NCBI GenBank assembly: GCA_030248135.1
Contig: JASANC010001391.1
Coordinates: forward strand, 1-64,000
DNA: 64,000 nt
Direction: 5' to 3'
Source of the DNA: Theristus sp. LFF4_11
Lineage: Eukaryota > Nematoda > Chromadorea > Monhysterida > Xyalidae
A program made the position numbers and the translations under genes. This document shows, in pieces, positions 42,801 to 57,800 of the stretch. Numbering within the stretch: position 1 is the stretch's first letter; each line of letters begins with the position of its first letter. The notes below the pieces were generated by a model. The model was given only the letters and a program-made list of their open reading frames with translations. It made no database searches and was not told where the DNA came from.

Positions 42801-45800
42801 ACGCACGTGCATATGGCTTACACGTGAGTATGTACTATGTACACTGTCAAACTTCTCCAAGTGTCACTCGTAATTGTGAACGGTGAATCGTTGGAACGTG
42901 GTGCATTCAAAACTGCCCACCAACAGTTGTCATTTCAGTGGATGCATTTCAGTTCCGCCACAGTGATAAGCTCCTTGTCTGAAGGCCATTTTTTGTGATG
43001 TTGCACAGATTTTCGGTGTTTTTTGTGCCGCATTATAACACTGGGCGGCACTTGAGCTTGGGCCATCTTCAAAATGCGGAAAGCAAGCAAACGAAAGCAG
43101 ACTGTGCGTGACCGAAGAAAGGGTTATAAAGTGCAATGACGACAAAAACTTTTATGAATGAATGGCATGCGTGGCAAACATCAATGGCGGTAGTTCTGTG
43201 TTCCCATTCTCTCACGTGCTTTTACTAGCGGGGGCAACGGAAACAGCAAAAATTTTGACGTTCAGCTTGACGCAAAATCACACTCGGATACTACGGTTAT
43301 TTACTGTTGTAAATTTTTAGCACATCCAATGATGTGAAATGAGTGTGGCGCTCCGCAACAACAGAGGGAACAAAAACATCAAAAATGTGCGCGCGTGGGC
43401 GGCAAATGCAGCGACACCCGAAAGTCACTGAAAACAACGTTGAGTGGAACGAAGACAGAATAATGTGACACACGTGGCATAAAGACGCAACAGGAAGCAT
43501 TTTTCGCAGACTGACTGGAGACCGGAAACTGAAAAACAACTCCCTTCACCGCTCCTTCGAGTATTCAAATGTTCAACAGCATGATGGTGAAATGCAAACA
43601 ACAACAGCACAGCAAACAGCATCAATCCGAAACCGAAACATGTGAACGCGTCAGATTCTTGTGTGTATCAACTCAGCAACGTCAGCGCAACAACTGTGTA
43701 TCACTTTCGCGCATGGTTTCTCTGGCTTCTTGCAGTCAAAATAAAAGAATTTTACTCGTTGCAAAAAATAACAATATTGGAATGGCCCCCTATCGGCAAC
43801 CGAACCGCTTGGCATAGTTTGTGATCATTGTGTTACATTTTAAAAACCCTGCAAAACACAGACGGACCCGCAAGTAAACAGAACAAATGAATCAAGCAAA
43901 ATTCGAGGCGACAGCAACAAAAAAGACAAACAAAAAACCAAAAAAAACTGACGCGAATGCTCGGCTCCTCGGCGAGCAGATACGGATTCTGCTGGTACAT
44001 CTGGATGTCCTGGATGACGTCGGCGATCTTGCGACACTTATAGAACGAGATCATCGGCTCGGTGACCGTGCGCACGCTGAGCGTGTCGTGGTCGTGGTGG
44101 TGCGCGTCACTGGCCGGCTGTTGCTCGCTCGTCTCCAGCCACGTCTTGTTGCCGGTGTGCAGGAAGAACAGCGCTTGCATGTATTGACCTGACGATTTGA
44201 TGTGTTTTATTCAGAAAAAGTTTGTCACTTTTGCAGCAGAATGCAGGCGCATGGCGACACTTTGCTTGGGCTGAAATGCAAAACACCCCCCACTTGTGGT
44301 GAACCGCATTTTTCTGCGTGTACGTTGTTCTTGCAACTCCGATACTGTGGTTTCACAATCTTTCGCGTGCGCCGTATTCAGCAAGCGGCAGCGCTTCTCG
44401 GTACTTTCAATGGCTGACACAGGTGTGTGTGTTCGCCGCCGGCCCCAATTGACTCTTGCACAAAGCTTCTCCAAAGAAGAAACGCTCGCTGAGAACCAGC
44501 GCTGACCAGCATTTCAACAAAAAATGAGCACGATTGCACAGTCTGTTTATTGGCGTGTGCAAATGCAAATGCACAACACGTCCATAGTGCAAACGAGCGT
44601 TCTCCTGTTTCTGAATTGAGCGACAAGTAAACGCACCAAAAAACGGCACACACGGCGGATTACAGGTGCGCAGTTTCTCCTTGTATTTCTGGCCGTGCCC
44701 ATCGCCGAGCATCTCGTGGTAACGTTCGTAGTTCTGTTTCGCCTCACGCCCGAGACGCTGCAAGTTGTACACTATTTCAACAATTTACTTAGCCAATTCT
44801 GTAGAATGTTCGAAATAGAAATAAAAACAAATTGAATTGCCGCATAACAGAAAATCTGAATTTTCAGTTGTCGAAACAAATCTAAATTTTTAGTCGTCGA
44901 ATCCACCACTCAATTGTGTTATTGAGTTCTGATGCCTGTGGTGACTAGAACACCGTTGATTATTTTTCACAAAACCGACAAGAACAGGTTTTAGCCAGCT
45001 TTTTTGCTCAATTGTGTGTTTGCAAAATCCAGAGCAATATTCTTAAGCTGGAAAACCATTTTCGAGATAAAAGTCCTGCTTTAAAACAGTTTTAAAACCG
45101 TGAAAAGAAACCAGTTGCTTTTCACAAAATATTAAAAAAACCGATCCCTATCAAGCACGAAACTAATAATTCCTGTCCACGTCTGCAACACTACACAGAC
45201 ATTCGGTCGCAGAACACAATAGAACAGACCACAGTAATGCTACAGACGAACATGCAGACCTCTTTGGTGCGCTTCAGCCGATGCACGGCGGCGCTGTTCA
45301 GCGCACTGATGAACTCGTGCAGCCCGTTGAAGTTGTTCAACTCGTCGAACACGCACATCACCTCGAGCACTCGTGTGTAGATCGCAGCGCGCTCGTCGAG
45401 ATTCTCGGTTGATACGATCAACCACTCGAGCCAGTACGTCAGCTGTGACATGATCTCATTTCGCATATCAGAAAAAAAGAAAACAATTAACTCTGTTACC
45501 TTTTCTTAGTTTTAATTGATTTTCAACATTATACTGCGAAACTGAAACACGAATCACCTCACGATGATCTAGATGTAGACTAAAATCTTCTCTAAGTGCA
45601 CCCCGTCCGGTGGCAGTTTTTGAAGGGTACGATAGGTGTTTGATGATGGAGGTGGTGGAGGGTGGAGGCAAACCAAACCGGCCAAAAACATCGAACATTA
45701 TACAAACGGTCGAAAACAGGTCGGTAGGCTACTAAATAGTAATCAACCAATTTACATGATGGTTCTGTGCATTTCGGTCTCCCGAACATCAGATGCAAAA

Positions 45801-48800
45801 GCGGGGTGGCCACAAATAAAACAGATTTCCGAGATGCCCCGCCCCAGAGAAAAAAAACACCATAAAAAACACCATAAAAAACACCAATGTGAACACCAGG
45901 GCAGGCGCGTCTCACGTTGTTCGAGTGTTGAATCAGTTTCAGCAGCTGCGGCGATTTGTGCGCTCGGTCGGCTTTCGTCCAGGCGGCGTCGACCAGCTCG
46001 ATCGGCAACACCGCTCGATAGAGGTCGGACTCGAGCAGCGTGATCTGGCGCGCGATCTCGACCGGGTGCAACGTCAGAAAGTGGAACTCGTCGACGGCGT
46101 GCGCCTCGATCACCGGATTCCAGAGGATCTGCAGAAACAAACACACACGCATGCACACAGAATGGAATGGCTGAGTAAACATGACAGTTTTTTCAGGAGG
46201 TGCCAGGAGCGCGCGAAATTTGAATGAAAGAAAAAACGTTCAGAAACACAATTGTGTGCCGTCTGCGTTTCAGCCCGCGCGCGTGCTCTAAAAAACGTTC
46301 GAAGCGCAGTGTTTTTTGTGAAGTGAAGTGAAGCTGCGCTGTTTTTTTTGCTTCATGAATGTGAAACGAAGCGCCGCCGCGCGTGACGTTACGCTGCCGC
46401 TCCATGAATGGCGCTGAATGCGGAACGGTTAACTTGATTGAACTGTTTTGTCTGCGGTAGTGCGGTGGTATTGTTTTTGCGTTTAGTTCTACAGCTGAAT
46501 GTGTTTGCAGACGTCGTTAGAGCTTGATATTTTTAATGCGGCAATTCAAAATCGCCAAAGTGACTCTGTCCTATTTAGTGGACTCGGATCACTTTGTCAA
46601 TTTTGAATTCCCGCGTCTTGCATGAAACTGTTTACCATCCGTGCGCGCATCGAGTCTCGAGACGAACATAAAAGATCATACAAGCGCGCACACAGACACG
46701 AGCACCGACCGGCGGAAAATCGTCCTTGTACATTTCGATGATCTGCCGTTTCCGTTTTTCCGCCTGCTCCTCTGCGACATTCTTCAGCTTCGACAACGCC
46801 TCCATCTTGGACAGTATCGGTCGTGTGTACTTCTTCAAGACGTTCCAATGGATCGAGTTCAGGAAGGCGCGTAATGCGGTGGTCAATTCGGCGTTACACT
46901 CGAAGTCGTACCAGTGTCGACTGACCCACTGCTGCATGACCGACAGCACTCTGCGAATGCGATTGTAAACACAGTAGAATCGCGTGGGGGGCAAAACTAA
47001 ATACCGTATTACCTCTATTAAACCCCCCCCAAAATTAACCCCCCCCCCAAAATAAACCCCACCCCCTCGACAAGTTTCCAAATAATCCCCCCCCAAAATA
47101 ATCCCCCATGGGGGATTATTGGAAACCTGTTTGAAACACATACCCAGCGAATTCAGTGGCTGGTTGCAGTGAAAATGATGAAATTGTGCTACCAAAGGCC
47201 CCAAATGGATGAGTTAATAGTAATTTCATCACAAAAGGCTGTTGTAAAAGGAAATTTCTATGTAGAGTAGAAGTTTCTGCGACTTCCTTCCTGCTATGGA
47301 AGGTATTTTTGCCATTTTGCCCACCCCTAAAAATGGTTTCCAAATAAACCCCCCCCCCAAAATAAACCCCCACCCCCAGAAGTCGCTGAAGAAATAAACC
47401 CCCATGGGGGTTTATTAGAGGTAATACGGTAGATGAAACATTCAACCTACTGACATATTGACACTTTCAACAAAAAAGAAAAAACGAACATTAGATTGCT
47501 AAAAAAACCAGCACAGTGACGCGCGCAGCAAGTTCTTCTAGCCTGAGACAGTCACAGACAAACACACAGGCAGACATGCGTTCAGCAGTGCAGGCGCACA
47601 ACGTGTGTGTGTGTGTGTGTGTTTGTGTGCCTGTGTGTTTGCTTGAGACTGTGCACTGCGCAGTTACGGGCTATAAATGCAGTGCACCGTCTTCTGCTTA
47701 AAAGCCTTATCACTTTTAAACACATACAGTCTTTGTTTAAACCTATCACTTTTCGCAGAACATACAGAGCTACCACTGCCCTGCTTACAGTAATCGTCAC
47801 TTTCGTCAGCTCTCTATTCGGCGAAAACAAATGACAGATTTCAACAAATCAACTTTAACAACCGACCTCGACTGAATCGGCGTCACATACTCCTTACGAA
47901 ATCGAACGATCCGCTGCTCGACATCAGCGGGCACGTCGGTGACCAGCAAGCCGGCTGCTGCTGCGTCCGCGTTTGCCGTCGTCTGAGCGCTGCTGGCGCT
48001 GTTGGTCGCCAAATGCGAGTCCCACGAGCCGCCAATTGGCAGACGCGGCGACCACTGACTGACAACACTCTGCCAAGAACGGTTTGTTTCAGTCAATGTG
48101 CAATAACAAGTACAGTCGGACTCTACATTATACGGAATATTATCAGCTGATTGGTTGGCGATTACGGTATGCAGGCTTTCTGCGCAAACTAAACTCCGCC
48201 CCCCAGCAATGCCTGCACTGAACATGCACGATCACTGTGATTGATGAAGCTCAAAAACAACACGCGAGAAGAGAGCGCACTTGCAAGTCGGTCGGCAGTG
48301 GCACATCGAAACGTTCAATGAGCAAACCGAGCAGCTCCTCCGACGAGCAGAACGACCGATAATAGGTGAGGAATGTTCGCACGTACTTCGGATCAGAGTA
48401 GCTGCAAACGATCGACAACTGACGATCGAATCTACTGGTGGCCATTGCAACAGCGACTGGCTTGGCACTTTTGTCAAATTCGAAAAACTAAATGCTATTC
48501 GAACTTCAACATCCGCATTAACGAAATCACACACAGTGCCGATCAAGAGGGCCGTATTCAAGAGGCCAATGAACAAGAAAAACAACAACAACAACGAGTG
48601 CGTCCACTGTGCACCACAAAAACAACAACGCTCTTCCAACCGATGATAAGTGAGCCTCTCGACCAGCTTCACGATCGTGCCGGCCTTGACGACGGGACTT
48701 CCGCTGGACGACGTGTAATCTTCGAACACAATGTTCTCGTCGGTGTCAACTTCGGCGAACCTGCAATGATCAGAAGAGCGCTAGAGCTTAGCTCATTCGA

Positions 48801-51800
48801 AAAAGAGAAACGGAAACTATGAAACAAATTCAAATGCATCCATGACAGAATTGATTTCTACAGTTATGTTGTCTGATGACTGAGGGGCAAATGCTGCAAT
48901 CGAAGACGAAACACTCTGATCTGACCGATATTGGTTCGGCGATGGAAAGATCAGTGGCACTCGTTTCGCCTCTTCGTTCATGTATGCGTCCAATTTTCGA
49001 TCGAGCGTGCTGCAAGTTTTTTTTAAACAAATAACGTTAAAAACTTTAATGAAATGAATTCTATTTTTGAGTGCAATTAAAAAGCTTACCCGTTACGAAA
49101 CTTACTGTACTACGTTACGTTATATTATGATACGATGATACACGATATAATGTATACATTGGCATAAATTGGCATAAAACTCATATGTGAAAATCGTGAA
49201 TTCTGGTAAGCTGTGAAAATCAAGACCGTACAATCAGCTGACTGGTTGGGGCGCACGTGATGCAGTATTCTGTGCTGTGGGGTCAGAGTCATGGACTGCA
49301 CAGAGACAGCACGCATGCAGCACATGGGCCCCAACCAATCATCTAATGGCATACATAAAGTAGCGAAATCGACTGTTCGAACAAAATTCACCATTTTTCA
49401 CACCGAGTTTTATTGCTTATATCTGCAACGTGTATATCGCATATCGTATCGTCATAGAGATGGAACGTAACGGGTAACTTCGTAATTGATAAATGAAATG
49501 ATGAGACAAAATCATCTTATTTGGTTCTGCGACTGAATGCGTTTGGAGACGTGGATGGTGGATGAATGCGTGTGCATTGAGTGGCAGCGCCGACAGCAAC
49601 GATAATATCGCAAGTCACCGTACGTTCTCGCGCGCAGCCAGACGAGCGCCGCCATCCAGTTGTGCTTCTCGTCGGCCGACTTCGCGAGCAACACGAGAAC
49701 GCCGTGCTCGCACTCGTGCACCTCGAACGCGTGACGCATCTCTAAGACAATGAAGGTGCATTCATGAAGTGACCGTGTAGCTACGCGTCAGTAAATACTG
49801 TTCCATGAATGCCGCCTCAGAAGCAATCAACGTTCTTGTTGTTTTGTTGTGAAAACGCCATTCGGCCATGTTTACGAATTTGGTGTGCATGTGTGTTTTC
49901 TGCGAAGTTGTTCGGCTAGCTTTTACATTCACATATTGTTACGTTATGCAACAAAAATAGAGCGCTCACCATTGGTGTCGGTCCTGTCGACAATCGTCAG
50001 TCGGCCGAGCGGCAGTTTTTCTTTCAGCTTATAAACAGCCCTATCCTCCAGCTGTCTGCTCAATTTGCACAGCACGAACAAATTATCGAACAGATAGGCG
50101 TGGCGTTGCGTCAGCGATTTCGCACGCAGTGTATCTGAGTTGGGCAGCAGAATTGTTAAGTCTGAGTTCGTATCATTGTACATCAAACAAAACAAACAAA
50201 CAAACAAACAAACAAACAAACAAACAAACAAACAAACAAACAAACAAACAAACAAACAAACAAACAAACAAACAAACAAACAAACAAACAAACAAACAAA
50301 TACGTCCATTGAGCAGAAAACTATGGGCGTAAAAAATCAACGCACCTGTTGCCATTGCACGTCCAGTGGTGTCTCGAACTTTTTGCAGATCGCCTTCTGA
50401 AAATAATAACCGAATTCATTGCAAATCACAATTGTCAGTCATTTTTATTAGCGTCAACGACTGGAAGTCGGTGCTGTTGTCCAGACATTCGTCTGTTTAC
50501 TACAGTCGAGCTCTAAATTATAGGGAATCAGCTGAATGGTTGGTGATCACGTGCATGCATGCCTTCGGTGCACGACAAACTCCACCGGTGCAGGTCCGAG
50601 CATCAATGCGCGCATAGATAATCGGTAAGCAGTTTCTTGCAACATGACGCGGGAATTCAAAACTTGGTACACACAATTCGGAAAATAAGAGAACCAACCA
50701 CTCGCGGCGCCCGTTGTAAACAATGAATTGTTGCAGTTTCTGAACGTGCACGTTGTAACAACACAATTTCGATGACCAAATTAAACCAGAATTTCAGAGA
50801 ACAAGCATGGAATTCACTGCCATGGACGAGTTCAAAAGCACGCAGCGCCTTTTTGTTTTCAACTTTTTTGTGTAATTCCAATTTCGCATTTCCTGTGCGC
50901 TGTTTTTGCAATGCAGTCGTCGCACTGAAAGCCCAAGAGGACCAGAGACCGCAAGCGAACAGAAACCCTTGTGTTGCAACGCTTGCACATTTGCGGTGTG
51001 CAACCATCGTTTGACGGTCTGTCGAGCTTGCGGATGTTCCGTTCTGCTTCCCTTCCGCTGTAAAACCGCCTTCCTCTTCGCTGCCGGTACAAGCGCGACG
51101 ACGGTGACAGTCGCTGCGACTCTGCAGATGCTCGCTAGCTTCCGGCGTCTCGAAGGCTCGAAGGAAAGGGAAGAAAAATAGGAGAAGGGGTAAAAGGAGA
51201 GGACGAGGGTAGAGGGACAAAGAAGAAGAAAAAAGAAAGAACTGGCATCAAATTTGAGAATAGTTTTGTTTGAAAATAGTTTCAAATTTTTTTGAAATAT
51301 GCTGTTTTTAACTTTTGAAATTTGGTTGATCAAAAATGGATGTTTTGTTCGACTGACCGCTCCAAATTTGGGGTAACCTGGTAGATGATGCCTGTTGCAA
51401 TGCCTGTTCCGACCGACCGTTATGCCTGTTCCCCCCATCGGCCTCAGAACAGGCATACCAGGCTCCCGTGCATGTCTGTGTGCAGCAATGCACCTGCACA
51501 GAACTCATACATAACGTGATCACCAACCAATCAACTGATTCCCTGTAATTTAGAGTTCGACTGTAGAACAAAGTCACCAAATTCGCGCCCACTGAAACAA
51601 ACAAAGCGGCGGTCATGCGCGTATCGGTCAGCGTTTTGCTCACCGTAGAAACACTGCGCGCAATTGAACATGATCGGCTTGCCGTGCCAGCCGTCGATGT
51701 TCGCCTGAATGTCGCGGAGTCTGTTCTGTTGCGCGGCGCGCTGCGACTGCTCGCTCGACGCGAACAGCGACGCCTGCTGCTGTAGACGGCCGAGGTTGCC

Positions 51801-54800
51801 GGCGGCCGAGGCAGACTGCGCCAGTTCCTGCGGCAGGTGTTGTCGTTGTGTTGCAAAAGAAATCACGTGACACACAGTTGATATGCAGCTGGGCATGCAC
51901 GGAAAAACCGGTCCGTATTCCAGTGTCATTCCTATATTTGCAGCGCAAATCGCAATCCATGTTCAGAGAACAAACAGCATTGCGCGAACAAAAAAATGGT
52001 AAGCAACACGATAGAAACTGGCGCATAATAGCGCAAATGTGCGCATCCAAAGGCGTGCGCATCACGTTCCGGCACAAGGCGCCGATTTTTGAATATGGGA
52101 TACAGCGCTTTTTTTGTTTTTATTGCTTCTTGATGCGTCCAATACAGCTGACCAACCTGATCAATGCGAATCCTGAGCGCGTGCAGCTGGCCGTGCGACT
52201 GTTGCAGGTCTGCTCTGTCTCCTTCGTCGGTCGCGCGCTCGCGCAGCAGCTGCAATGCGTTTTCATTATTTCTTGATCAAGGGGAACTTTCAATAAAAAA
52301 CGCCACAGTCTATCTGGAGATTATATGCACATAGCTGATTGGTTATTGGTTGGTGCACACGTGATTGGTGCAATATTGCCGGAGAGGCGGAGTCAATGCC
52401 TGCACAGACTCCATGTACCAAAACAGCAAAGTGCATAAACTTACAAATATAATTCCCCGTGAGTGCTTCACCACCTAATAAGCCAATTCTACAAATTATC
52501 ACGACCAAAGGCTGTATCTGAGTAAGAGTCGGGCGAAGAAAACGTTTTTTTCGGAGAAACATTGAGCACGAGTCACAAGCAATGAGGAATGTCAGGCAGA
52601 ACCACAACGCACACTCAAAAAGTCAATGTAGTCGAAACAATGCTGCACGGTCGAGTAGAGCAACTTCGGCAGCACATATTCAACTGCAAGCAGCATGTCA
52701 GATGATGACGCCTGCAAGAATGGAGACAATCAAGAATTCGCATAAAATGCTCATTGCGGTATGACACGTTCAGTTAATTAGGCCATTGTTCTGCACTCTT
52801 GTGAAGGTCGGAACGGTAGCATTCGCACACGAGTTATCAAGATGAAAAACATAAAAAAGGTGAAAGTGGCGGAAAGTGAAAAAACCAAAAAAATAACGCA
52901 ATGGCGGTTGTGGTCGTCTTTCGCCCGCCGACCTGCAAACGTTGCGCGACGGGCGTGTTCGCGAGCACGCTTGCGATCGCACCGGCACACCGTACGTCCA
53001 GAACGGTCTCGGCGTACTTCGCATACACGAGGAATTCCTCGCCCTCGCACAACTCCCGGAACACCTGTGTTCGGGAAACGAGTTGTCGCGTTTTTTACAG
53101 GTTTTGTCGACCGTACATGTTTTTGTTTTTTGTTTTTTGGCCCCGACACTCAATGCGCGCATAGATATAAATTGTAAACATGCATGACACCGGCATTGAG
53201 ACTTGGTAAAGTGACCCGAAATAGCGCCGAGTCACTTTGGCGATTTTGAATTGCCACATAAAGATTGAAACTACTTTCCTTTCGATGTCTGCACACGCAT
53301 TCTGCACATGCAGAATCGGAAAATAACAAAAATCAGTTGATTATGTACAGCGCCACACTCTTCAGCAGAACGACTCGACGCCTACACACGCATGCGCAAG
53401 CTCTCAATCAGTGAGTTGTGTGATGAGCTATGCGAAATTATCTAAAAATGCGGGAGACGCATATAAAAGGAGGAATATGGCTTTGTGTAAGCAGTGAGAG
53501 ACTTGGCTCGACAACTCTTTTCAAGTCTCTGATGTGGTACACACGGATACAAGTACATAAGAGTAATATTTTTGCGCCGCGTTTGTTTTGCTGAAAAGCG
53601 TAAAAAAGTTTTAAAATTATTTTTTGACTGTCCTTTACAGTTTAGTCCGAAATCACATCATGAGCGAAATTCTGTGCAAATTCTGTGCAGAACTTCTGTA
53701 AATCAAGAATCTGTTAATTCTGTGCAAAAATAGAAAAATCAGAGACTGCAAGACATTGCTTCATATGGTTTTATCGTTGCTAACGTACGGTATCGCCGGT
53801 TAAACATAACAGCTTTTTTCAGGGTGCAAGGAGCGCGCGAATTTTGAATGAAAGAAAAAAGACGTTCAGAAACCCAATTGTGTGCTAAATTTGACGCGTT
53901 TTTTTTAACTAATGGATTATCCGCGCTCTTCTTTTCATTCTTTATCCCTTCTACACATGATTAAGAATTATGTTGGCTTTTTTTTGAAAAAGACAACTCC
54001 TAGTCTGCGGCTGATCTCGCCTTGATGGACTGCCTCATTTATTCGGCCATACCGTACGTATCACTGTGTGCACACCAGCACCAGCGACAAAAAGGTGTTG
54101 TCTTCCGTTGATTTTCACCCTTTTTGCCAAACTCTAGTGGCAGGATAAACTGTCCCGTGAGTCGTTGCCTTTGCCATAAAAAGGGACCTTGCGTTCCCCA
54201 ATGCCTTTGCGATAACTTTGTCCTGGGCAAACCAGTATCAGCGATTTGGGAAGTCTGATCGTTATTTTAGTGGTTTTAGTGGTCGTTAAATGCCCGAAAT
54301 ACCGCAAATGTTAAAGTTTTAATTGTCTACAAAGTACATGTGCAACTGAAATAATGAATAAACGGCGCAAAAATATGGCTCTTATGTACTTGTATCCGTG
54401 TGTACCACATCAGAGACTTGAAAAGAGTTGTCGAGCCAAGTCTCTCACTGCTTACACAAAGCCATATTCCTCCTTTTATATGCGTCTCCCGCATTTTTAG
54501 ATAATATTCTGACTTTTAAATAAGTCCCGAAGGTCGGACCAAATTCACATCTCGTTGGTCACACATTCTTCTAAACCCCGGATAACTGAGGTTTTTCAGT
54601 TTTCGTTTTTTGGGCCGATTTCGCCTTTGCTATTTCTACGGCCGATTCGCCCGACATCGTCACGATTTAGTACCTAGAATTGCTCACATAAGAAAACTGA
54701 CCCAAAACCCGTCATCGGCGCAATGAATTACCATGGACAACACAGTTTTCTTGTTTTTTGCATTTGGACCGATTTCGCTAGTTTCCACGGCGGTTCGCCC

Positions 54801-57800
54801 GAAATCGTCACGATTCAGTATCTAGAGTTGCTCACATAAAAAAACTAACCCAAAATCCGTAATCAGCGCATTGAATTATACTGGAAAACACCGTTTTCTC
54901 ATTTTTTGTTTTTGGACCGATTTCGCCAATTTCCACGGCCGATTCGCCCAAAATCGTCATGATTCAGTATGTAGAGTGCTCACATAAGAAAACTAATCCA
55001 AAATACGTAATCAGCGCATTGAATTACCCCGGACTACACTAGTTTCTCATTTTTTGTTTTGGGACCGATTTCGCCAATTTCCACGGCCGATTCGCCCGAA
55101 ATCGTCACGATTCAGTATATAGAGTTGCTCACATAAGAAAACTAACCCAAAATCCGTGATCAGCGCATTGAATTACCCCGGAATACACCACTTTCTCATT
55201 TTTTGTTTTGGGACCGATTTCGCCAATTTCCACGGCCGATTCGCCCGAAATCGTCACGATTCAGTATACAGAGTTGCTCACATAAGAAAACTAACCCAAA
55301 ATCCGTGACCAGCGCATTGAATTACCCCGGAATACACCACTTTCTCATTTTTTTGTTTTTGAACCAATTTCGCCAATTTCCACGGCCGATTTGCCCGAAA
55401 TCGTCACGACTTTGGTTATTTAACAGCTATTCCTTTGACTTTTTTCAAAAATAAAGGTCAAATTCAAACTCTCCGTTGTTGGTTACCCCTAGAAATTGTT
55501 TTATTTGTCAAATAACGGTTTGTTTCACGCGCAGAAATCGCAAATACACCTCAAAATAAGCATTTTTTGTAACTTTATACAAACAAGCTAAATTTAAAGC
55601 CTTGGGAAGCATCGGAGAAAAAAAATGAATGCGAAATTTGAAAATCCCGAAGATTTTTACCTTAGAAAATGTTTTTCTTATAACAGTCAGAAATTTCTTC
55701 ATATCGCTGAAACTGCGTACACATTTGATGACATAGCCGAAAAAAAAGGGGTAAACAAGAATAATTTTTTTCACTTTCAGAATTGATAAAATACGCACAC
55801 AGCGTGTGTAGAAGATCACCACAAAAAAATTTCTGGTGCACAGAGTGTATCTGTGGATTGTCTGCCTGTGTGCCGCAGAAAAAAATCTCAGCTCCTTTTA
55901 TGTTCACAGAGCGAGGCAAAGTAAGTTTGGAATTTACGCGCGAGCGACAGACGGGCCATATTATGCCTGCATCCGCTGTCCGCTCCGCTCCCGCTTCGCT
56001 CGCGAATGGGCATGATAACATGAAGCAAATGCAAATATTACTGTGCGCAAAATACACGATACAACGAGAGAAACAGTGACGGACGCAACCTGGCAGCCTA
56101 ACAGCGGCGTCTCGCTCAGCTCCATGGTGTCCTCCAAGCTGCGCTGTACGCGCATCGACAGATCGCGAACCTCGGTGACGTTGCCGAAGATCGCATCAAC
56201 GAGCTCGCTGGCGAGCGCCTGGCAGCACGAATATGGAAACAGTTGCAACTTAAGAGGCCTTACAAAGACTTATTATTACAAAGGCTGTTTATTGTACGCG
56301 CTGGAAAAAATTCGCCGGACAGGAATCGTGCGGTCCGGGATTTAGCAAAAAAACTGAACAGTATTCAGACACGGTCTCGAACAACACGTTTCCTAGACAA
56401 GAAAAACAAAAAAACGTGCGTCCGATTGCAAAAAAAAACGGGAAAAGAACCGAATCAACGAATATACCGGCGAAACATTGTTCTGCAGCGCGTCCGCGAT
56501 GCCCCGACGGAACACGTGAATGAGCAAGTTCAATTGTCGCAGGTGCTGTGCCTCTAGTGCCACCAGATCTCGGCCGAGCTTCTCGTAATTGCCGCTGGTC
56601 GTCGTGTCACCAGCAGCGTCCAGTCTGTCCATCTGCTGCACACCTTGCGCAGCGCCACCGCCGAGCTCGTCCTGTTGCTCCATCAGCAGGTCCAGCTCGT
56701 TGTCGTCGTCGTTGTTGTCGAAGAACACTTTCATCAGCACCTGTGCGCAATGGTTCGCAAGAATGTACTAGTCGTATTCATTGTCATCATGGTGCTTGTC
56801 ACTTGTGTCAGTGTGCATGCGTGTACATGTATTTTGGTATTGTATTCTATTTTGGTTCTGCGACTCAATCCGCACCGCACACAAAGGTAATCAATTTCCA
56901 TGCGTGACGCGGCAATTCAAAATTGCTCAACTGATCAAGTGTCCGCCAGGATACGACCGAGTCACTCAAATGGCTTCATCAAACATGACACGGATTTCTT
57001 CTGAACTTCAAAAAACGCAAAGAGTCACAAGTCACAGGGCCACAAAAATTGATAATACTTACTCAGTGTACTATCTTTTATTTTGTTCCCGGTTCTCTTA
57101 TGCGTTTGCACACGGGGATAAAAAAATGTTTCACGCAATTCAAAATTAGGTTACGGTAGACACTTCGCCGTGTGCTGACGTTTTACGGGTTTGGTTTGGT
57201 GTGGGGTTTTTCTTCAGGGCGTGAAACTTTTGTGCCTCCGGTCTTGCTGAAACGATAATACTCATGATCTGAATCCAACAGCAGCAACAAACCAATCTCG
57301 CGAACACCATAAAGCGACATTCAACACGCAGTATCTAGTGACGCGTAGCTGTTGTGGTGAAACATAGCTACGCAGTCACTAAATGCTGCATCATGAATGC
57401 CCTGCAGCAAGCAGCAACACTGCCGTAAATTCAAACGACAAAACGAAACGCGTGCACAGCGAGCGCACCTGGTCCGCACGCACAGCGACGTTCACGTCCT
57501 GCAGTGTGATCGCGTACGGACTCATCGACATGATGCGCACCAAATTGCCGGTCATCTACAAACATCACCGAAAGTGTCCACCGAGTCCACTGTCTCACAT
57601 GTCAACTGTGAATCTAATCACATCAATGGGAACGCACATTCAAATTCTCAGACCAGGCCACTGGAGGCCCAGCCCCCACCCTAAAAACATTTGAAACACA
57701 AACGCAAACTTTGAAAATATCGGACGCGATGTATTCCAAGATGCCAAGAATGAACAACGCCACAGAATCGTCCACTCGATAGCCGAGCTCCTCCTGAAAA

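Noticed and set aside
50129..50400. Frames of repeated KQTN or FVCL
   Set aside because: Created by the CAAA microsatellite in an SOS intron.
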